This document shows positions 24,415 through 31,821 of a stretch of DNA of 37,521 nucleotides, in pieces. The position numbers and the translations under genes are program-made. The notes below the pieces were generated by a model, which was not told the origin of the DNA, searched no databases, and saw only the letters and a program-made list of their open reading frames with translations. The stretch's first letter is position 1. Every line of letters starts with the position of its first letter. Source of the DNA: Bacteroidales bacterium (lineage in GTDB: Bacteria; Bacteroidota; Bacteroidia; Bacteroidales; UBA932); assembly GCA_017614795.1 (NCBI GenBank), contig JAGABD010000031.1:1-37521 (forward strand), written 5' to 3'.

Positions 24415-25443
24415 TTAGTTGAGAAGGTAGTTGTAACCGTCTGCCTCGAGCGTCCAGTCGGTGATTGCGGCGGAGAACTCGATCTTGCTGGAATTGATGG
24501 TGATGATGAAGACGTAGTGCTTGCCGCCTTCCCAACCGGGGATGACAGTATCCTCGTTGTCGGTGTCATCCACGTCGTCGAAGAGCTTGAGGTTGAAGCT
24601 CTTGGTGAAAGTGGAAACATTGGAAGCCTCGTCGGTGATGGTGTATTCGATGTTCACGGTCTGGATGTTCGCATCGGTACGGAAAGTCTGAGGCATTACG
24701 ATAAGGCTGTCGATGAGGAAATCGGGAGTCGTGTCGTCCACGTCGGAAGGAAGGGTCACGGAAGCCACGCCGGAGGCGTTGCTGTAGTTGCCCGCGTGTG
24801 CGCTCGCAGTCCAGGCGACGACAGGATGGGTGCTCGAGTATGAGCTGACCGCGAAGGTACCGGCGTTGTCGATGTTGCTGATGCTGAACGAAGTGACAGC
24901 AAGAACAGCGTCGCCAAGATCGGCATGCTTCTTCACCTTGAAGTCCACAAGAGAAGCGATGTGGTTGAACTGAAGTTCGACGGTGCTGCCGTAGTTCGCC
25001 TTTGCGACGGTCTTCTCGTCGGCGACGAGGATGTCGTTGTCGTTACCGGCAAATGTGACGGACGCGCTCGCGACCACACCTGTTGCGGGGGTAACGGTAG
25101 CTGCGGTTCCGATCGCTGCGGGAGAAACAGCATAGAAAGTGTAGCTGTCGGTGCTGGGATCCCAGAAGCGAGCCGGGCTGTAAGCCCACTTGCTTCCGTC
25201 ATAGCTGACGACTACGTCGTCGAACTCGGTAACGGCCGCTGCGGAGCCGGTAACCTTGGAGCCGTAAACGGCAAAGTCGTCTCCGCTCACGAAGGTGTTC
25301 GTGCCCTGAACGCGGGCGCGGGTGAGGTTCTCAGCCCAGGTACCGAAACCGATAGCCTTCTGGCTGGCGGGATTCACGTCGTAAGTCTTGCTGCAAGACA
25401 GGGCTGCGATAGCAACCGCGACGATGGTAATGTAACGTTTCAT
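24415..25443 (-). CDS. Fimbrillin family protein (Mfa-like), candidate major subunit
   Basis: A 342-residue lipoprotein: MKRYITIVAVAIAALSCSKT with acceptor Cys17. Layout as in Mfa-like fimbrillins: AIGFGTWAENLTRARVQGTN (TRA site, Arg42), SGDDFAVYGSKV, KWAYSPARFWDPSTDSYTFY, AVSPAAIGTAA, then VELQFNHIASLVDFKVKKHA, and a final strand AAITDWTLEADGYNYLLN. Compared with its neighbours it is poor in Arg and rich in Ala, Val, Thr, Ser and Asp, like an abundant structural pilin. It is also preceded by the only sizeable gap in the operon, a 53-nt very AT-rich leader, which may raise its translation. These two points make it the best candidate for the main shaft subunit (inference). Confidence 0.87.
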   Translation of the reverse strand: MKRYITIVAVAIAALSCSKTYDVNPASQKAIGFGTWAENLTRARVQGTNTFVSGDDFAVYGSKVTGSAAAVTEFDDVVVSYDGSKWAYSPARFWDPSTDSYTFYAVSPAAIGTAATVTPATGVVASASVTFAGNDNDILVADEKTVAKANYGSTVELQFNHIASLVDFKVKKHADLGDAVLAVTSFSISNIDNAGTFAVSSYSSTHPVVAWTASAHAGNYSNASGVASVTLPSDVDDTTPDFLIDSLIVMPQTFRTDANIQTVNIEYTITDEASNVSTFTKSFNLKLFDDVDDTDNEDTVIPGWEGGKHYVFIITINSSKIEFSAAITDWTLEADGYNYLLN

Positions 25444-25496
25444 AATGAAATGTTTTTAAAAAGGTTAATAAAAAATTGTATATAAAAATTTGTTTA
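25444..25496 (-). promoter_or_regulatory. AT-rich leader before the candidate major fimbrillin
   Basis: A 53-nt gap with only a few G/C bases inside an otherwise gapless operon. On the minus strand A- and T-runs precede the start, with TTTTTAAAAAC shortly before the ATG. No TAnnTTTG box is present, so I read it as a translation-enhancing or processing leader rather than a promoter; this is inference. Confidence 0.35.
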
Positions 25497-26630
25497 TCAA
25501 TAAGTTATCGTTGTTTCTCCAATCTCTTCGTCCCATTCTCCGATGAGAGGCAGGAAGCCTCCGCCGTTCTGGATGGGAGGGTCGACCTCCTCCGGAGGGA
25601 AGTCGCCCACGTCGACCTCAAGGCTTATCACGCCGCCAAGCGGCAGGGCGCGTATCTTGTCGGTGACATCCATCCTGATGTTCTTGTATTTCCCGGTCGC
25701 GAAGCAAACGTTCAGCACGAACCAGTGCTTGCCGTCCGGAGCCGCCGCCACGGAAGCGCCGTCGTAAGGATTGCACCCGGGTATGCCGAAGCACAGCACG
25801 CGGCAGCCGAGCATATCGGAATCCGCGTTCTGGTTGATATGCACGTCCGCGGGCACTCCCACCTTCTCGTCCGATGTCATTCCCGTGCACAGGTTGACGC
25901 TGCGGGACATTCCGGTAAGCACGGCGCCCTCGCTGCGTGTGACGCGGTCGAGGTTGTTCAGCAGCTTGACCTGGAACAGGTAGATGAAAGTCGACGGGTG
26001 CAGGTCGCCGCGGATGCGGAGCACATATTTGCCGTCTATCAGTTCATAATCGTCCAGATTGTCGGTGATCCGGCGGTTCGGGTCGTAAAGGGAGAAGAGT
26101 TCGTCGGGCATCAGGGCCACGGGCACGTCCACCTCGTCGAAGTCGGACTTGGTGGATGCCGCCTTCTGCTCCATCGTCCTTATGGGAGAAGACGGCTTCA
26201 GTCCCCTCGACACAACTCTGGTCGTGGCCTCCACATTCCAGTCGTTGTCGTCCGAATAGAACGACAGCACCTCGGAATCGGTATTGTGGAACAGCAGGTT
26301 GTGGATTCCTTCGAAGATGTCCACCTGTCCCTGCGTCCCGTGGAAGTTGAATGTATTGTGCGACTTGGGATTGCCGTCGACGCTGAGGGTATAGATATGG
26401 AGCCTCATCGACTGCGGCGTTCCGTAGCCCACCTCTCCGTGGAGCTCGGGCTGCCAGGCGTACTGCCAGTGAACCTGCCAGTCGGCCTGCCACATCACGT
26501 TGGCGGTGACGGAAGTCTGGAGCACGACCTTCGTGTCCACCACCTTTCTCAGATGGAGGTGGGGCTCGATTTCGCAGCCGCCCAGGACGGGCAGCAGGCA
26601 AAGGGCCGCTATGAGACGTCTCCAGTTCAT
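25497..26630 (-). CDS. DUF5119 lipoprotein of the fimbrial locus
   Basis: A 377-residue lipoprotein with signal MNWRRLIAALCLLPVLGGCE (acceptor Cys19). Immediately after the Cys the sequence EIEPHLHLRK, then a Trp-rich strand WQADWQVHWQYAWQPE, matches what I know of DUF5119 proteins, which occur in Bacteroidales fimbrillin loci. Later parts include NTFNFHGTQGQVDIFEGIHN, VALMPDELFSLYDP and a C-terminal Gly/Pro-rich stretch with GGGFLPLIGEWDEEIGETTI. Function is not established; the position suggests a pilus assembly, anchoring or accessory subunit. Its ATG overlaps the DUF3575 stop by 4 nt (ATGA), and a 53-nt AT-rich gap follows it. Confidence 0.78.
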   Translation of the reverse strand: MNWRRLIAALCLLPVLGGCEIEPHLHLRKVVDTKVVLQTSVTANVMWQADWQVHWQYAWQPELHGEVGYGTPQSMRLHIYTLSVDGNPKSHNTFNFHGTQGQVDIFEGIHNLLFHNTDSEVLSFYSDDNDWNVEATTRVVSRGLKPSSPIRTMEQKAASTKSDFDEVDVPVALMPDELFSLYDPNRRITDNLDDYELIDGKYVLRIRGDLHPSTFIYLFQVKLLNNLDRVTRSEGAVLTGMSRSVNLCTGMTSDEKVGVPADVHINQNADSDMLGCRVLCFGIPGCNPYDGASVAAAPDGKHWFVLNVCFATGKYKNIRMDVTDKIRALPLGGVISLEVDVGDFPPEEVDPPIQNGGGFLPLIGEWDEEIGETTITY

Positions 26631-27289
26631 CTTCTCTTTCTGCCGTTAATGTCGAAACCTATAGACAGATATATCCTCGTGGGGCCCAGCCACAGCCAGC
26701 GCTTGTTGCGCTTGCTGAAGTCGTCGGGCATTCCGTTGTAGTCGTAATAATACCAGCCTGTCGCCTCGTCGCTGAAATAGTACGGGTCGTAACCCGACCA
26801 GAACACTCCCAGGCCGAGGCCTGCGTCGATGTAGAAGCGGCTCTTGCCGAGCAGCCACTTGTGGCCGAGTCCGAAGGAGGCGCCGATGCCCTCGCCTATG
26901 CGTCCTTCGCCCTTCCAGCCGACGCCATAGCGCGCGCCGTTCACGCCCGCGTACAGGTAAAGGCCCTTGAAGCGGTCCTCGACCGGGTCGAACCAACGCC
27001 TCGCCCACAGGCTGACATTGTTTATCTGCATATACTTGCGGGCACTCTCGTGCTGCCACATAGGCCATTCCACATCCGCGCCGAAAGTAAACCTTCCGTT
27101 CCTCGGATAATACTCCAGGCTGAAGCTCGGTATCGAAGTCAGCCCATACCCCGGGATGTAGCACATATCGTACAGCACGTTCGTGCTCACCCCTAACAGC
27201 GGCATACCACCGTCCCGTTCCCCGGCCGACGCAGGCCAAATCAAGGCGGGAAGGAGCAGCAAAACTATGTCCAAAAAACAATGCCGCAT
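26627..27289 (-). CDS. DUF3575 outer-membrane protein, first gene of the fimbrial operon
   Basis: A 220-residue exported protein. The ATG at 27289 (MRHCFLDIVLLLLPALIWPA, signal peptide cut near SAGE) is chosen because it lies 4 nt after a -7 box; the longer frame would cross that box. The body fits DUF3575: GVSTNVLYDMCYIPGYGLTS, PSFSLEYYPRNGRFTFGADV, EWPMWQHE, LYLYAGVNGARYGVGW, GIGASFGLGHKWLLGKSRFY, and a terminal IYLSIGFDINGRKRR. Alternating strands suggest a small outer-membrane barrel. DUF3575 genes often open fimbrillin operons together with DUF5119. It may help export or anchor pilins; this is inference from context. Confidence 0.82.
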   Translation of the reverse strand: MRHCFLDIVLLLLPALIWPASAGERDGGMPLLGVSTNVLYDMCYIPGYGLTSIPSFSLEYYPRNGRFTFGADVEWPMWQHESARKYMQINNVSLWARRWFDPVEDRFKGLYLYAGVNGARYGVGWKGEGRIGEGIGASFGLGHKWLLGKSRFYIDAGLGLGVFWSGYDPYYFSDEATGWYYYDYNGMPDDFSKRNKRWLWLGPTRIYLSIGFDINGRKRR

Positions 27290-27291
27290 TC

Positions 27292-27315
27292 TGCAAATAT
27301 AAAGATATATTTGCA
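27292..27315 (-). promoter_or_regulatory. Promoter region of the fimbrial operon with a perfect inverted repeat
   Basis: TGCAAATATA (27292-27301) and TATATTTGCA (27306-27315) are perfect reverse complements separated by AAGA. The left arm read on the minus strand contains the -7 box TATATTTG (27301-27294), 4 nt before the DUF3575 ATG. The symmetry could be an operator for a dimeric regulator overlapping the promoter, or two opposed -7 boxes. No -33 element is seen at 19-20 nt. Confidence 0.5.
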
Positions 27316-27326
27316 AATGATATACC

Positions 27327-27361
27327 ACAGATGCCGCCAGAGGGTATCTGACGGCATCTGT
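27327..27361 (-). terminator. Hairpin after infB, probable terminator
   Basis: ACAGATGCCG (27327-27336) pairs perfectly with CGGCATCTGT (27352-27361); after a C/A mismatch, CAGA and TCTG add 4 more pairs around a 5-nt loop. It lies 28 nt beyond the infB stop. There is no strong T run on either side, so termination is likely but not certain. Confidence 0.6.
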
Positions 27362-27388
27362 CACAAAACAGGGAGTCCCTGTCGGGGA

Positions 27389-30106
27389 TTACAGCGTGCG
27401 CTTGATTTCGACGATCTTGTAAGCCTCGATCGTATCGCCTTCCTTGATGTCGTTGTAGCCTGCGATGCTCATACCGCACTCCTTGCCGGCGGCCACTTCG
27501 TTCACGTTGTCCTTGCCGATGCGCAGCGAACCGAGCTCGCCTTCGTACACCACGATGCCGTCGCGGATGAGGCGGACCTTAGCCTTGGGCACCATCTTGC
27601 CTTCGCGCATTATACAGCCGGCGATCGTGCCCACCTTGCTGATGTGGAAGCACTGCTTGACCTCGGCCGTGGCGATGACCTCTTCCTTCTTCTCCGGCTC
27701 GAGCATACCCTCGATACCGTCCTTCACCTCGTTGATGGCGTCGTAGATGACGGAGTAGAGGCGGATTTCGATGCCTTCCTTCTCGGCGGACTTGCGGGCG
27801 TCCACGGAAGGACGCACGTTGAAGCCGATGATGACGGCGTCGGAGGCCTCCGCAAGCAGGATATCGCTCTCGGAGATGGCTCCCACCGCCTTGTGAATGA
27901 CGTTCACGCGAACCTGCTCGGTGCTGAGCTTGATGAGGGAGTCGGAAAGGGCCTCCACGGAACCGTCCACGTCGGCCTTCACGATGATGTTGAGTTCCTT
28001 GAAGTTGCCGATGCTGATGCGGCGGCCGATCTCTTCGAGGGTCATATGCTTCTGGGTCTTGATGCCCTGGATGCGGATGAGCTGTTCGCGCTTAGCGGCG
28101 ATGTTCTTGGCCTCCTTCTCGTCGGCCAGCACGTTGAACTTCTCGCCTGCCGCGGGGGCTCCGTTGAGTCCGAGGATGCTGACAGGAGTGGAAGGACCCG
28201 CTTCGGTGACCTTCTGTCCGCGCTCGTTGAACATGCTCTTAACGCGTCCGTAGAAGCTTCCTGTAAGGATTACGTCGCCCGGATGGAGAGTTCCGTTCTG
28301 CACCAGGATGGTGGCGAGATAGCCGCGTCCCTTGTCGAGGGACGACTCGATGACCGCACCGCTCGCAAGCTTGTTGGGATTGGCCTTGAGGTCGAGCATA
28401 TCGGCCTCGAGGAGCACCTTTTCGAGAAGCTTGTCCACATTGAGTCCCTGCTTCGCAGAAATCTCCTGGCACTGGTACTTTCCGCCCCAGTTCTCGGTGA
28501 GGATGTTCATCTGAGAGAGCTGCTGGTAAATGCGGTCGGGCAGTGCGCCGGGTTTGTCTATCTTGTTGATTGCGAACACCATGGGAACACCTGCGGCCTG
28601 GGCGTGGTTGATTGCCTCGACCGTCTGGGGCATCACGGCGTCGTCGGCCGCGATGATGATTATCGCGAGGCCGGTCATCTGGGCGCCTCGGGCACGCATT
28701 GCGGTGAACGCCTCGTGACCCGGGGTGTCGAGGAAGGTGATGCGGCGGCCGTCCTCCAGCTGCACGTTGTACGCGCCGATGTGCTGGGTGATACCGCCGG
28801 CCTCGCCTGCGATGACGTTGGTCTTGCGGATGTAGTCGAGCAGCGAAGTCTTGCCGTGGTCGACGTGTCCCATCACGGTGATTACCGGAGGACGGGGCTG
28901 GAGATCTTCGGGCTTGTCGGCCTCCTCGTTGGAGGCGATTTCCTCGCTGATCTCGGCTCCGACGAACTCGATCTTGTAACCGAACTCTTCGGCCACCAGC
29001 ACGAGGGCCTCCGCGTCGAGCCTCTGGTTGATGGAAACCATAAGGCCAAGGCTCATGCACGCCGCGATGACATTGTTCACCGGGGTGTTGTTCATCAGGG
29101 TGGCGAGGTCGTTGACGGTGACAAACTCGGTGACTTTCAGCACCTTGCTGCCTGCCGCCTGCTGCTCGAGCTCCTCCTGGGTACGCTGCGCCGCGAGTTC
29201 GCGTTTCTCCTTGCGGTACTTGGCTCCGAAGTTGTTCTTCTTGCCTTCGTTCATCTTGGCGTAGGTTTCCTTCACCTGCTTCTGGATCTCCTTCTGCATC
29301 TCCTCGATTTCGGCCTCGGTCATGGCAGGCTTGAAACGCTCGCCGCGCTTGCGCTTGCTTGTGCCGGGAGCGGGCTGCTGGGCCTGCTTGGCCTTCTTGG
29401 AGCTCTTTTCGATATTGGCTCCCGCCTTCGCCACGTCCACCTTCTGGCTTCCCTTGGCGATGCGATCGCGCTTCTTGGGCTTCTTGTCGAACTGCGAAAG
29501 GTCGATCTTGCCGAGAACCTTGAGGCTGCTCTCCGGCTCCGCGGGCTGTTCCGGGGTTTCCGCCGGCTGCTCAGGCTGAGGCGCAGCGACGGGTTCCGGT
29601 TCCGCCTTGACGGGTTCCGGTTCGGGTTTTTCGGGCTCGGGTACCGGTTCGGGTTCCGGCTCGGGCTTCGGCTTCGGTTCGGCTTTCGCCTTGGGAGCCG
29701 CCTTCGCGGGCTTCTCCGCCACTGGTTCCGGTTTCGGTTCGGGCTTCGGCTCCGGTTTTTCGGGCTCGGGTGCCGGTTCCGGCTTGGGCTCGGGTTTCGC
29801 GCGGTTGGAGGAAAGCGTATTGCTCCTTATGATTGCAACGCTTTCGGGTTCCTCCTCCTCGGCCTCTTCCTTGCGCTTGCCGGACTTTTCGAGGATGTCG
29901 GACATCTTTATCGCGCGGTCTTCAGCCTCCTTAGCGGCCTTGAGGTCCGCTCCGAACTGCTTCTCGAGCGCGGGAAGGAACTCGTCCGATACCTTCTCGT
30001 TGGGGTTTTCTTCAATACTGGCGCCCTGCGAGTTCAAGAACTCCACAAGGTCCTGCAGTCCGATATTGAACTGCTTCATCAATTTATTCAGCCTGATTTC
30101 TGCCAT
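27389..30106 (-). CDS. infB: Translation initiation factor IF-2
   Basis: A 905-residue GTPase that places initiator tRNA on the 30S subunit. N-terminal IF2 helical module ([20 protein letters not shown]), then a long charged region, about residues 60-240, with repeated PEPKPEPxPEP-like segments, typical of Bacteroidales IF-2. The G domain has G1 [18 protein letters not shown] (about residue 410), G3 [10 protein letters not shown] and G4 [10 protein letters not shown]. Domains II-IV follow, including [20 protein letters not shown] and the C-terminal fMet-tRNA-binding region with [20 protein letters not shown]. Start ATG at 30106, 15 nt after the nusA stop, so it is co-transcribed with nusA, a widely conserved arrangement. 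A hairpin follows the stop. Confidence 0.97.
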   Translation of the reverse strand: MAEIRLNKLMKQFNIGLQDLVEFLNSQGASIEENPNEKVSDEFLPALEKQFGADLKAAKEAEDRAIKMSDILEKSGKRKEEAEEEEPESVAIIRSNTLSSNRAKPEPKPEPAPEPEKPEPKPEPKPEPVAEKPAKAAPKAKAEPKPKPEPEPEPVPEPEKPEPEPVKAEPEPVAAPQPEQPAETPEQPAEPESSLKVLGKIDLSQFDKKPKKRDRIAKGSQKVDVAKAGANIEKSSKKAKQAQQPAPGTSKRKRGERFKPAMTEAEIEEMQKEIQKQVKETYAKMNEGKKNNFGAKYRKEKRELAAQRTQEELEQQAAGSKVLKVTEFVTVNDLATLMNNTPVNNVIAACMSLGLMVSINQRLDAEALVLVAEEFGYKIEFVGAEISEEIASNEEADKPEDLQPRPPVITVMGHVDHGKTSLLDYIRKTNVIAGEAGGITQHIGAYNVQLEDGRRITFLDTPGHEAFTAMRARGAQMTGLAIIIIAADDAVMPQTVEAINHAQAAGVPMVFAINKIDKPGALPDRIYQQLSQMNILTENWGGKYQCQEISAKQGLNVDKLLEKVLLEADMLDLKANPNKLASGAVIESSLDKGRGYLATILVQNGTLHPGDVILTGSFYGRVKSMFNERGQKVTEAGPSTPVSILGLNGAPAAGEKFNVLADEKEAKNIAAKREQLIRIQGIKTQKHMTLEEIGRRISIGNFKELNIIVKADVDGSVEALSDSLIKLSTEQVRVNVIHKAVGAISESDILLAEASDAVIIGFNVRPSVDARKSAEKEGIEIRLYSVIYDAINEVKDGIEGMLEPEKKEEVIATAEVKQCFHISKVGTIAGCIMREGKMVPKAKVRLIRDGIVVYEGELGSLRIGKDNVNEVAAGKECGMSIAGYNDIKEGDTIEAYKIVEIKRTL

Positions 30107-30121
30107 TTCTGATTCTGGTTT

Positions 30122-31411
30122 TTAGTCTTCGAATTCCGCTGCGAGGATGGAACGTACTTCTTCCACGGTCTCCATATCGAGGTCCGCCCTCTTGGCGAGG
30201 TCTTCAGGATCTATCGCGAGAACGCTCTTCGCGGTGTCGCAACCGATCTTCTTGAGATTGTCGATGACCCACTGGTCGATCGTGCGGCCATATTCGGGAT
30301 CGGTGAACTCGTCGAGAGCCACGTCATCCTCTTCCTGCACGCTGCCGCCCTTAGGCAGCTCGCGCCAGACTTCGATTTCGCGTCCGATGAGCTGGCCGGC
30401 GAGCTGCACGTTGCAACCGCCGTGGCCGATACCCTTCTGCACTTCGTCGGCGGGCATATACACCTTCACTTTGTCCTCGGGGGATTCGCCCATGTCGATG
30501 CTGGACACGTGGGCGGGGGTAAGGGCCCTCTGGATGAGAAGCTTGGGGTTCGAGGTCCAGGGAAGGACGTCGATGTTCTCGTTATGCAGTTCGCGGACGA
30601 TGCCGATGATGCGGCCGCCCTTCACGCCGATGCAGGCCCCTATCGGGTCGATGCGCTCGTCGTAGGATTCCACCGCCACCTTGGCGCGCTCGCCGGGGAT
30701 GCGGACCACCTTCTTGACGGTGATGAGGCCGTCGGCGATTTCAGGAACCTCCATCTCGAAGAGTTTCTCGAGGAACTCGGGAGAAGTACGGCTGAGGGTG
30801 ATGTAGGGAGTGGTGTTGTTGCGCATCTCCACGCTCTTGATGATTGCGCGGACGGTGTCGTTCTTCTTGAAATGCTCGCCGGGGATCTGCTCCTCCTTGG
30901 GAATGTGGAGCTCGTTGCCGTCCTCGTCGAGAACGAGAGCCTCGCGCGACCAGGTCTGGTAGACCTCGCCCGCGAAGATGTCGCCCACCTTCTCCGAGTA
31001 CTTCTTGAACACGTTCGCCTTCTCGATGTCCATAATGCGTCCCTGCAGGTTCTGACGGATGTTCAGGATGCCGCGGCGTCCGAATGCGGAAAGCTCGAGC
31101 TTCTTGGTGTAGATGTCGCCGAGTTCGTAATCGTCGTCGCCGCTGTCTGCCTTAACCTGCTCGAGAGTCATCTGGGCATAAGGAACCTCCACCTCTTCGA
31201 CGATCTCGAAGTTCTGGTAGATTTCGCAGGTACCCTTGTCGACATTGACGATGACGTCGAAGTTGTCGGAGCTGCCGTAGGTCTTGGCAATCTGGGTAAG
31301 GAACACGTCTTTGAGCACGCCCATCATCACCGGACGGTCGATGTTCTTTTCTTCTTTGAAGTCCTTGAAAGCATCGATCAAGGTTACCTTCTCTTCTTTT
31401 TTCTTTTCCAT
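30122..31411 (-). CDS. nusA: Transcription termination/antitermination factor NusA
   Basis: A 429-residue RNA polymerase-binding factor controlling pausing, termination and antitermination. The N-terminal domain (residues 1-about 130) starts after a Lys/Glu-rich stretch, MEKKKEEKVTLIDAFKDFKE. The S1 domain lies around residues 140-210 (GDIFAGEVYQTWSREALVLD). The KH region carries VRIPGERAKVAVESYDERID, PIGACIGVKGGRIIGIVREL, followed by IDVLPW and NVQLAGQLIGREIEVW. Bacteroidota NusA lacks the C-terminal acidic repeats of E. coli, in line with the shorter length; a short helical tail with LAKRADLDMETVEEVRSIL closes it. The promoter and an attenuator-like hairpin precede it, and infB follows at 15 nt. 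Confidence 0.97.
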   Translation of the reverse strand: MEKKKEEKVTLIDAFKDFKEEKNIDRPVMMGVLKDVFLTQIAKTYGSSDNFDVIVNVDKGTCEIYQNFEIVEEVEVPYAQMTLEQVKADSGDDDYELGDIYTKKLELSAFGRRGILNIRQNLQGRIMDIEKANVFKKYSEKVGDIFAGEVYQTWSREALVLDEDGNELHIPKEEQIPGEHFKKNDTVRAIIKSVEMRNNTTPYITLSRTSPEFLEKLFEMEVPEIADGLITVKKVVRIPGERAKVAVESYDERIDPIGACIGVKGGRIIGIVRELHNENIDVLPWTSNPKLLIQRALTPAHVSSIDMGESPEDKVKVYMPADEVQKGIGHGGCNVQLAGQLIGREIEVWRELPKGGSVQEEDDVALDEFTDPEYGRTIDQWVIDNLKKIGCDTAKSVLAIDPEDLAKRADLDMETVEEVRSILAAEFED

Positions 31412-31479
31412 TTAACTGTATATGATTTATTTGTTTTCTTCACAAAAAAAATAGAAGCCATCCGGCCTCTATCCTTCAT
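31384..31479 (-). CDS. Possible 31-codon leader ORF before nusA
   Basis: On the minus strand an ATG at 31479, 9 nt after the predicted -7 box, opens a frame of 31 codons ending at TAA 31386-31384, out of frame and overlapping the nusA start. The product would begin MKDRGRMASIFFVKKTNKSY and end in a very basic tail, KWKRKKKRR. It runs through the terminator-like hairpin (codons about 3-10). Short AT-rich frames arise by chance, so the call is tentative; its interest is its position relative to the hairpin. Confidence 0.25.
   Translation of the reverse strand: MKDRGRMASIFFVKKTNKSYTVKWKRKKKRR
31444..31472 (-). terminator. Terminator-like hairpin in the nusA-infB leader
   Basis: In the minus-strand RNA, AUAGAGGCC and GGCUUCUAU (31472-31451, loop GGAU, one G-U pair) form a 9-bp stem followed at once by a run of U (31450-31444). 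This is a textbook intrinsic terminator, but it lies about 40 nt after the rimP stop and downstream of the predicted nusA promoter, so it would act within the nusA leader as an attenuator as well as ending rimP transcripts. Confidence 0.7.
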
Positions 31480-31488
31480 TCACGGGTG

Positions 31489-31520
31489 CAAAGTTAATAC
31501 TTTGCATTAAAAAAACCAAA
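31489..31520 (-). promoter_or_regulatory. Promoter of nusA-infB
   Basis: On the minus strand TTTG (31520-31517), 20 nt, then TAACTTTG (31496-31489): a full consensus Bacteroidota promoter, placed directly after the rimP stop codon. The nusA ATG is 77 nt beyond the -7 box, leaving a leader of about 70 nt that holds the hairpin at 31451-31472. Confidence 0.72.
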
Positions 31521-31784
31521 TTATTCTTCCGACAGGAGCCTGTCCGCCTCCTCGCCGCTGATTCCTTCGGAACCTACGGTCAGGGAATAATCCTCGACAT
31601 CGCGGTCGTACGCGGCCAGGATGGCCCTGTGGACGTATTCGCAGTCGGCCAGGTCCACCGGCCCTTCAGCCTTGGAGAGAATCACTTCGAAATTGTTGTC
31701 ATCGTCGCCTTTGACCTCGACTATACTGCACGAGCGCTCCGCTGCGGCAGCCTGCGCCACTTTGAGAATTTCAGCTGTTTCCAT
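31521..31784 (-). CDS. rimP: Short RimP-like protein (N-terminal domain only)
   Basis: An 87-residue protein matching the N-terminal domain of the 30S maturation factor RimP: METAEILKVAQAAAAERSCS, IVEVKGDDDNNFEVILSKAE, and DYSLTVGSEGISG, which corresponds to the DYELEVGSAGI signature that ends the first domain. RimP normally has about 150 residues with a second, SH3-like domain. Here the frame stops after DRLLSEE and the 109 nt to nusA hold no continuation in any frame that I can read. Synteny (rimP-nusA-infB) supports the assignment. Start ATG at 31784, 4 nt after a perfect -7 box (TATCTTTG), hence probably leaderless. It could be a reduced functional RimP or a degrading gene. Confidence 0.75.
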   Translation of the reverse strand: METAEILKVAQAAAAERSCSIVEVKGDDDNNFEVILSKAEGPVDLADCEYVHRAILAAYDRDVEDYSLTVGSEGISGEEADRLLSEE

Positions 31785-31788
31785 AACG

Positions 31789-31796
31789 CAAAGATA
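31789..31796 (-). promoter_or_regulatory. Predicted -7 box of rimP
   Basis: TATCTTTG on the minus strand (31796-31789) matches TAnnTTTG and ends 4 nt before the rimP ATG at 31784, implying a leaderless mRNA. The divergent methyltransferase gene has a degenerate box 13 nt away. Confidence 0.5.
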
Positions 31797-31809
31797 AGCA
31801 AAAATGCAC

Positions 31810-31817
31810 TATCTTCG
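31810..31817 (+). promoter_or_regulatory. Possible -7 box of the methyltransferase gene
   Basis: TATCTTCG (31810-31817) differs from TAnnTTTG by one base and lies 4 nt before the ATG at 31822, the same geometry as for rimP on the other strand. No -33 element is evident. Confidence 0.35.
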
Positions 31818-31821
31818 CCAT

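Noticed and set aside
27281..30112. 943-codon open frame antisense to infB
   Set aside because: It is the mirror of the GC-rich, Pro/Glu/Lys-repeat IF-2 gene; its translation is Leu/Gly/His-rich low complexity with no family features, while the minus strand encodes a complete IF-2.
31412..31520. Lost C-terminal half of rimP by frameshift
   Set aside because: The interval is AT-rich with a promoter and hairpin and has no readable SH3-like sequence in any frame, so a simple frameshift does not explain the short protein.
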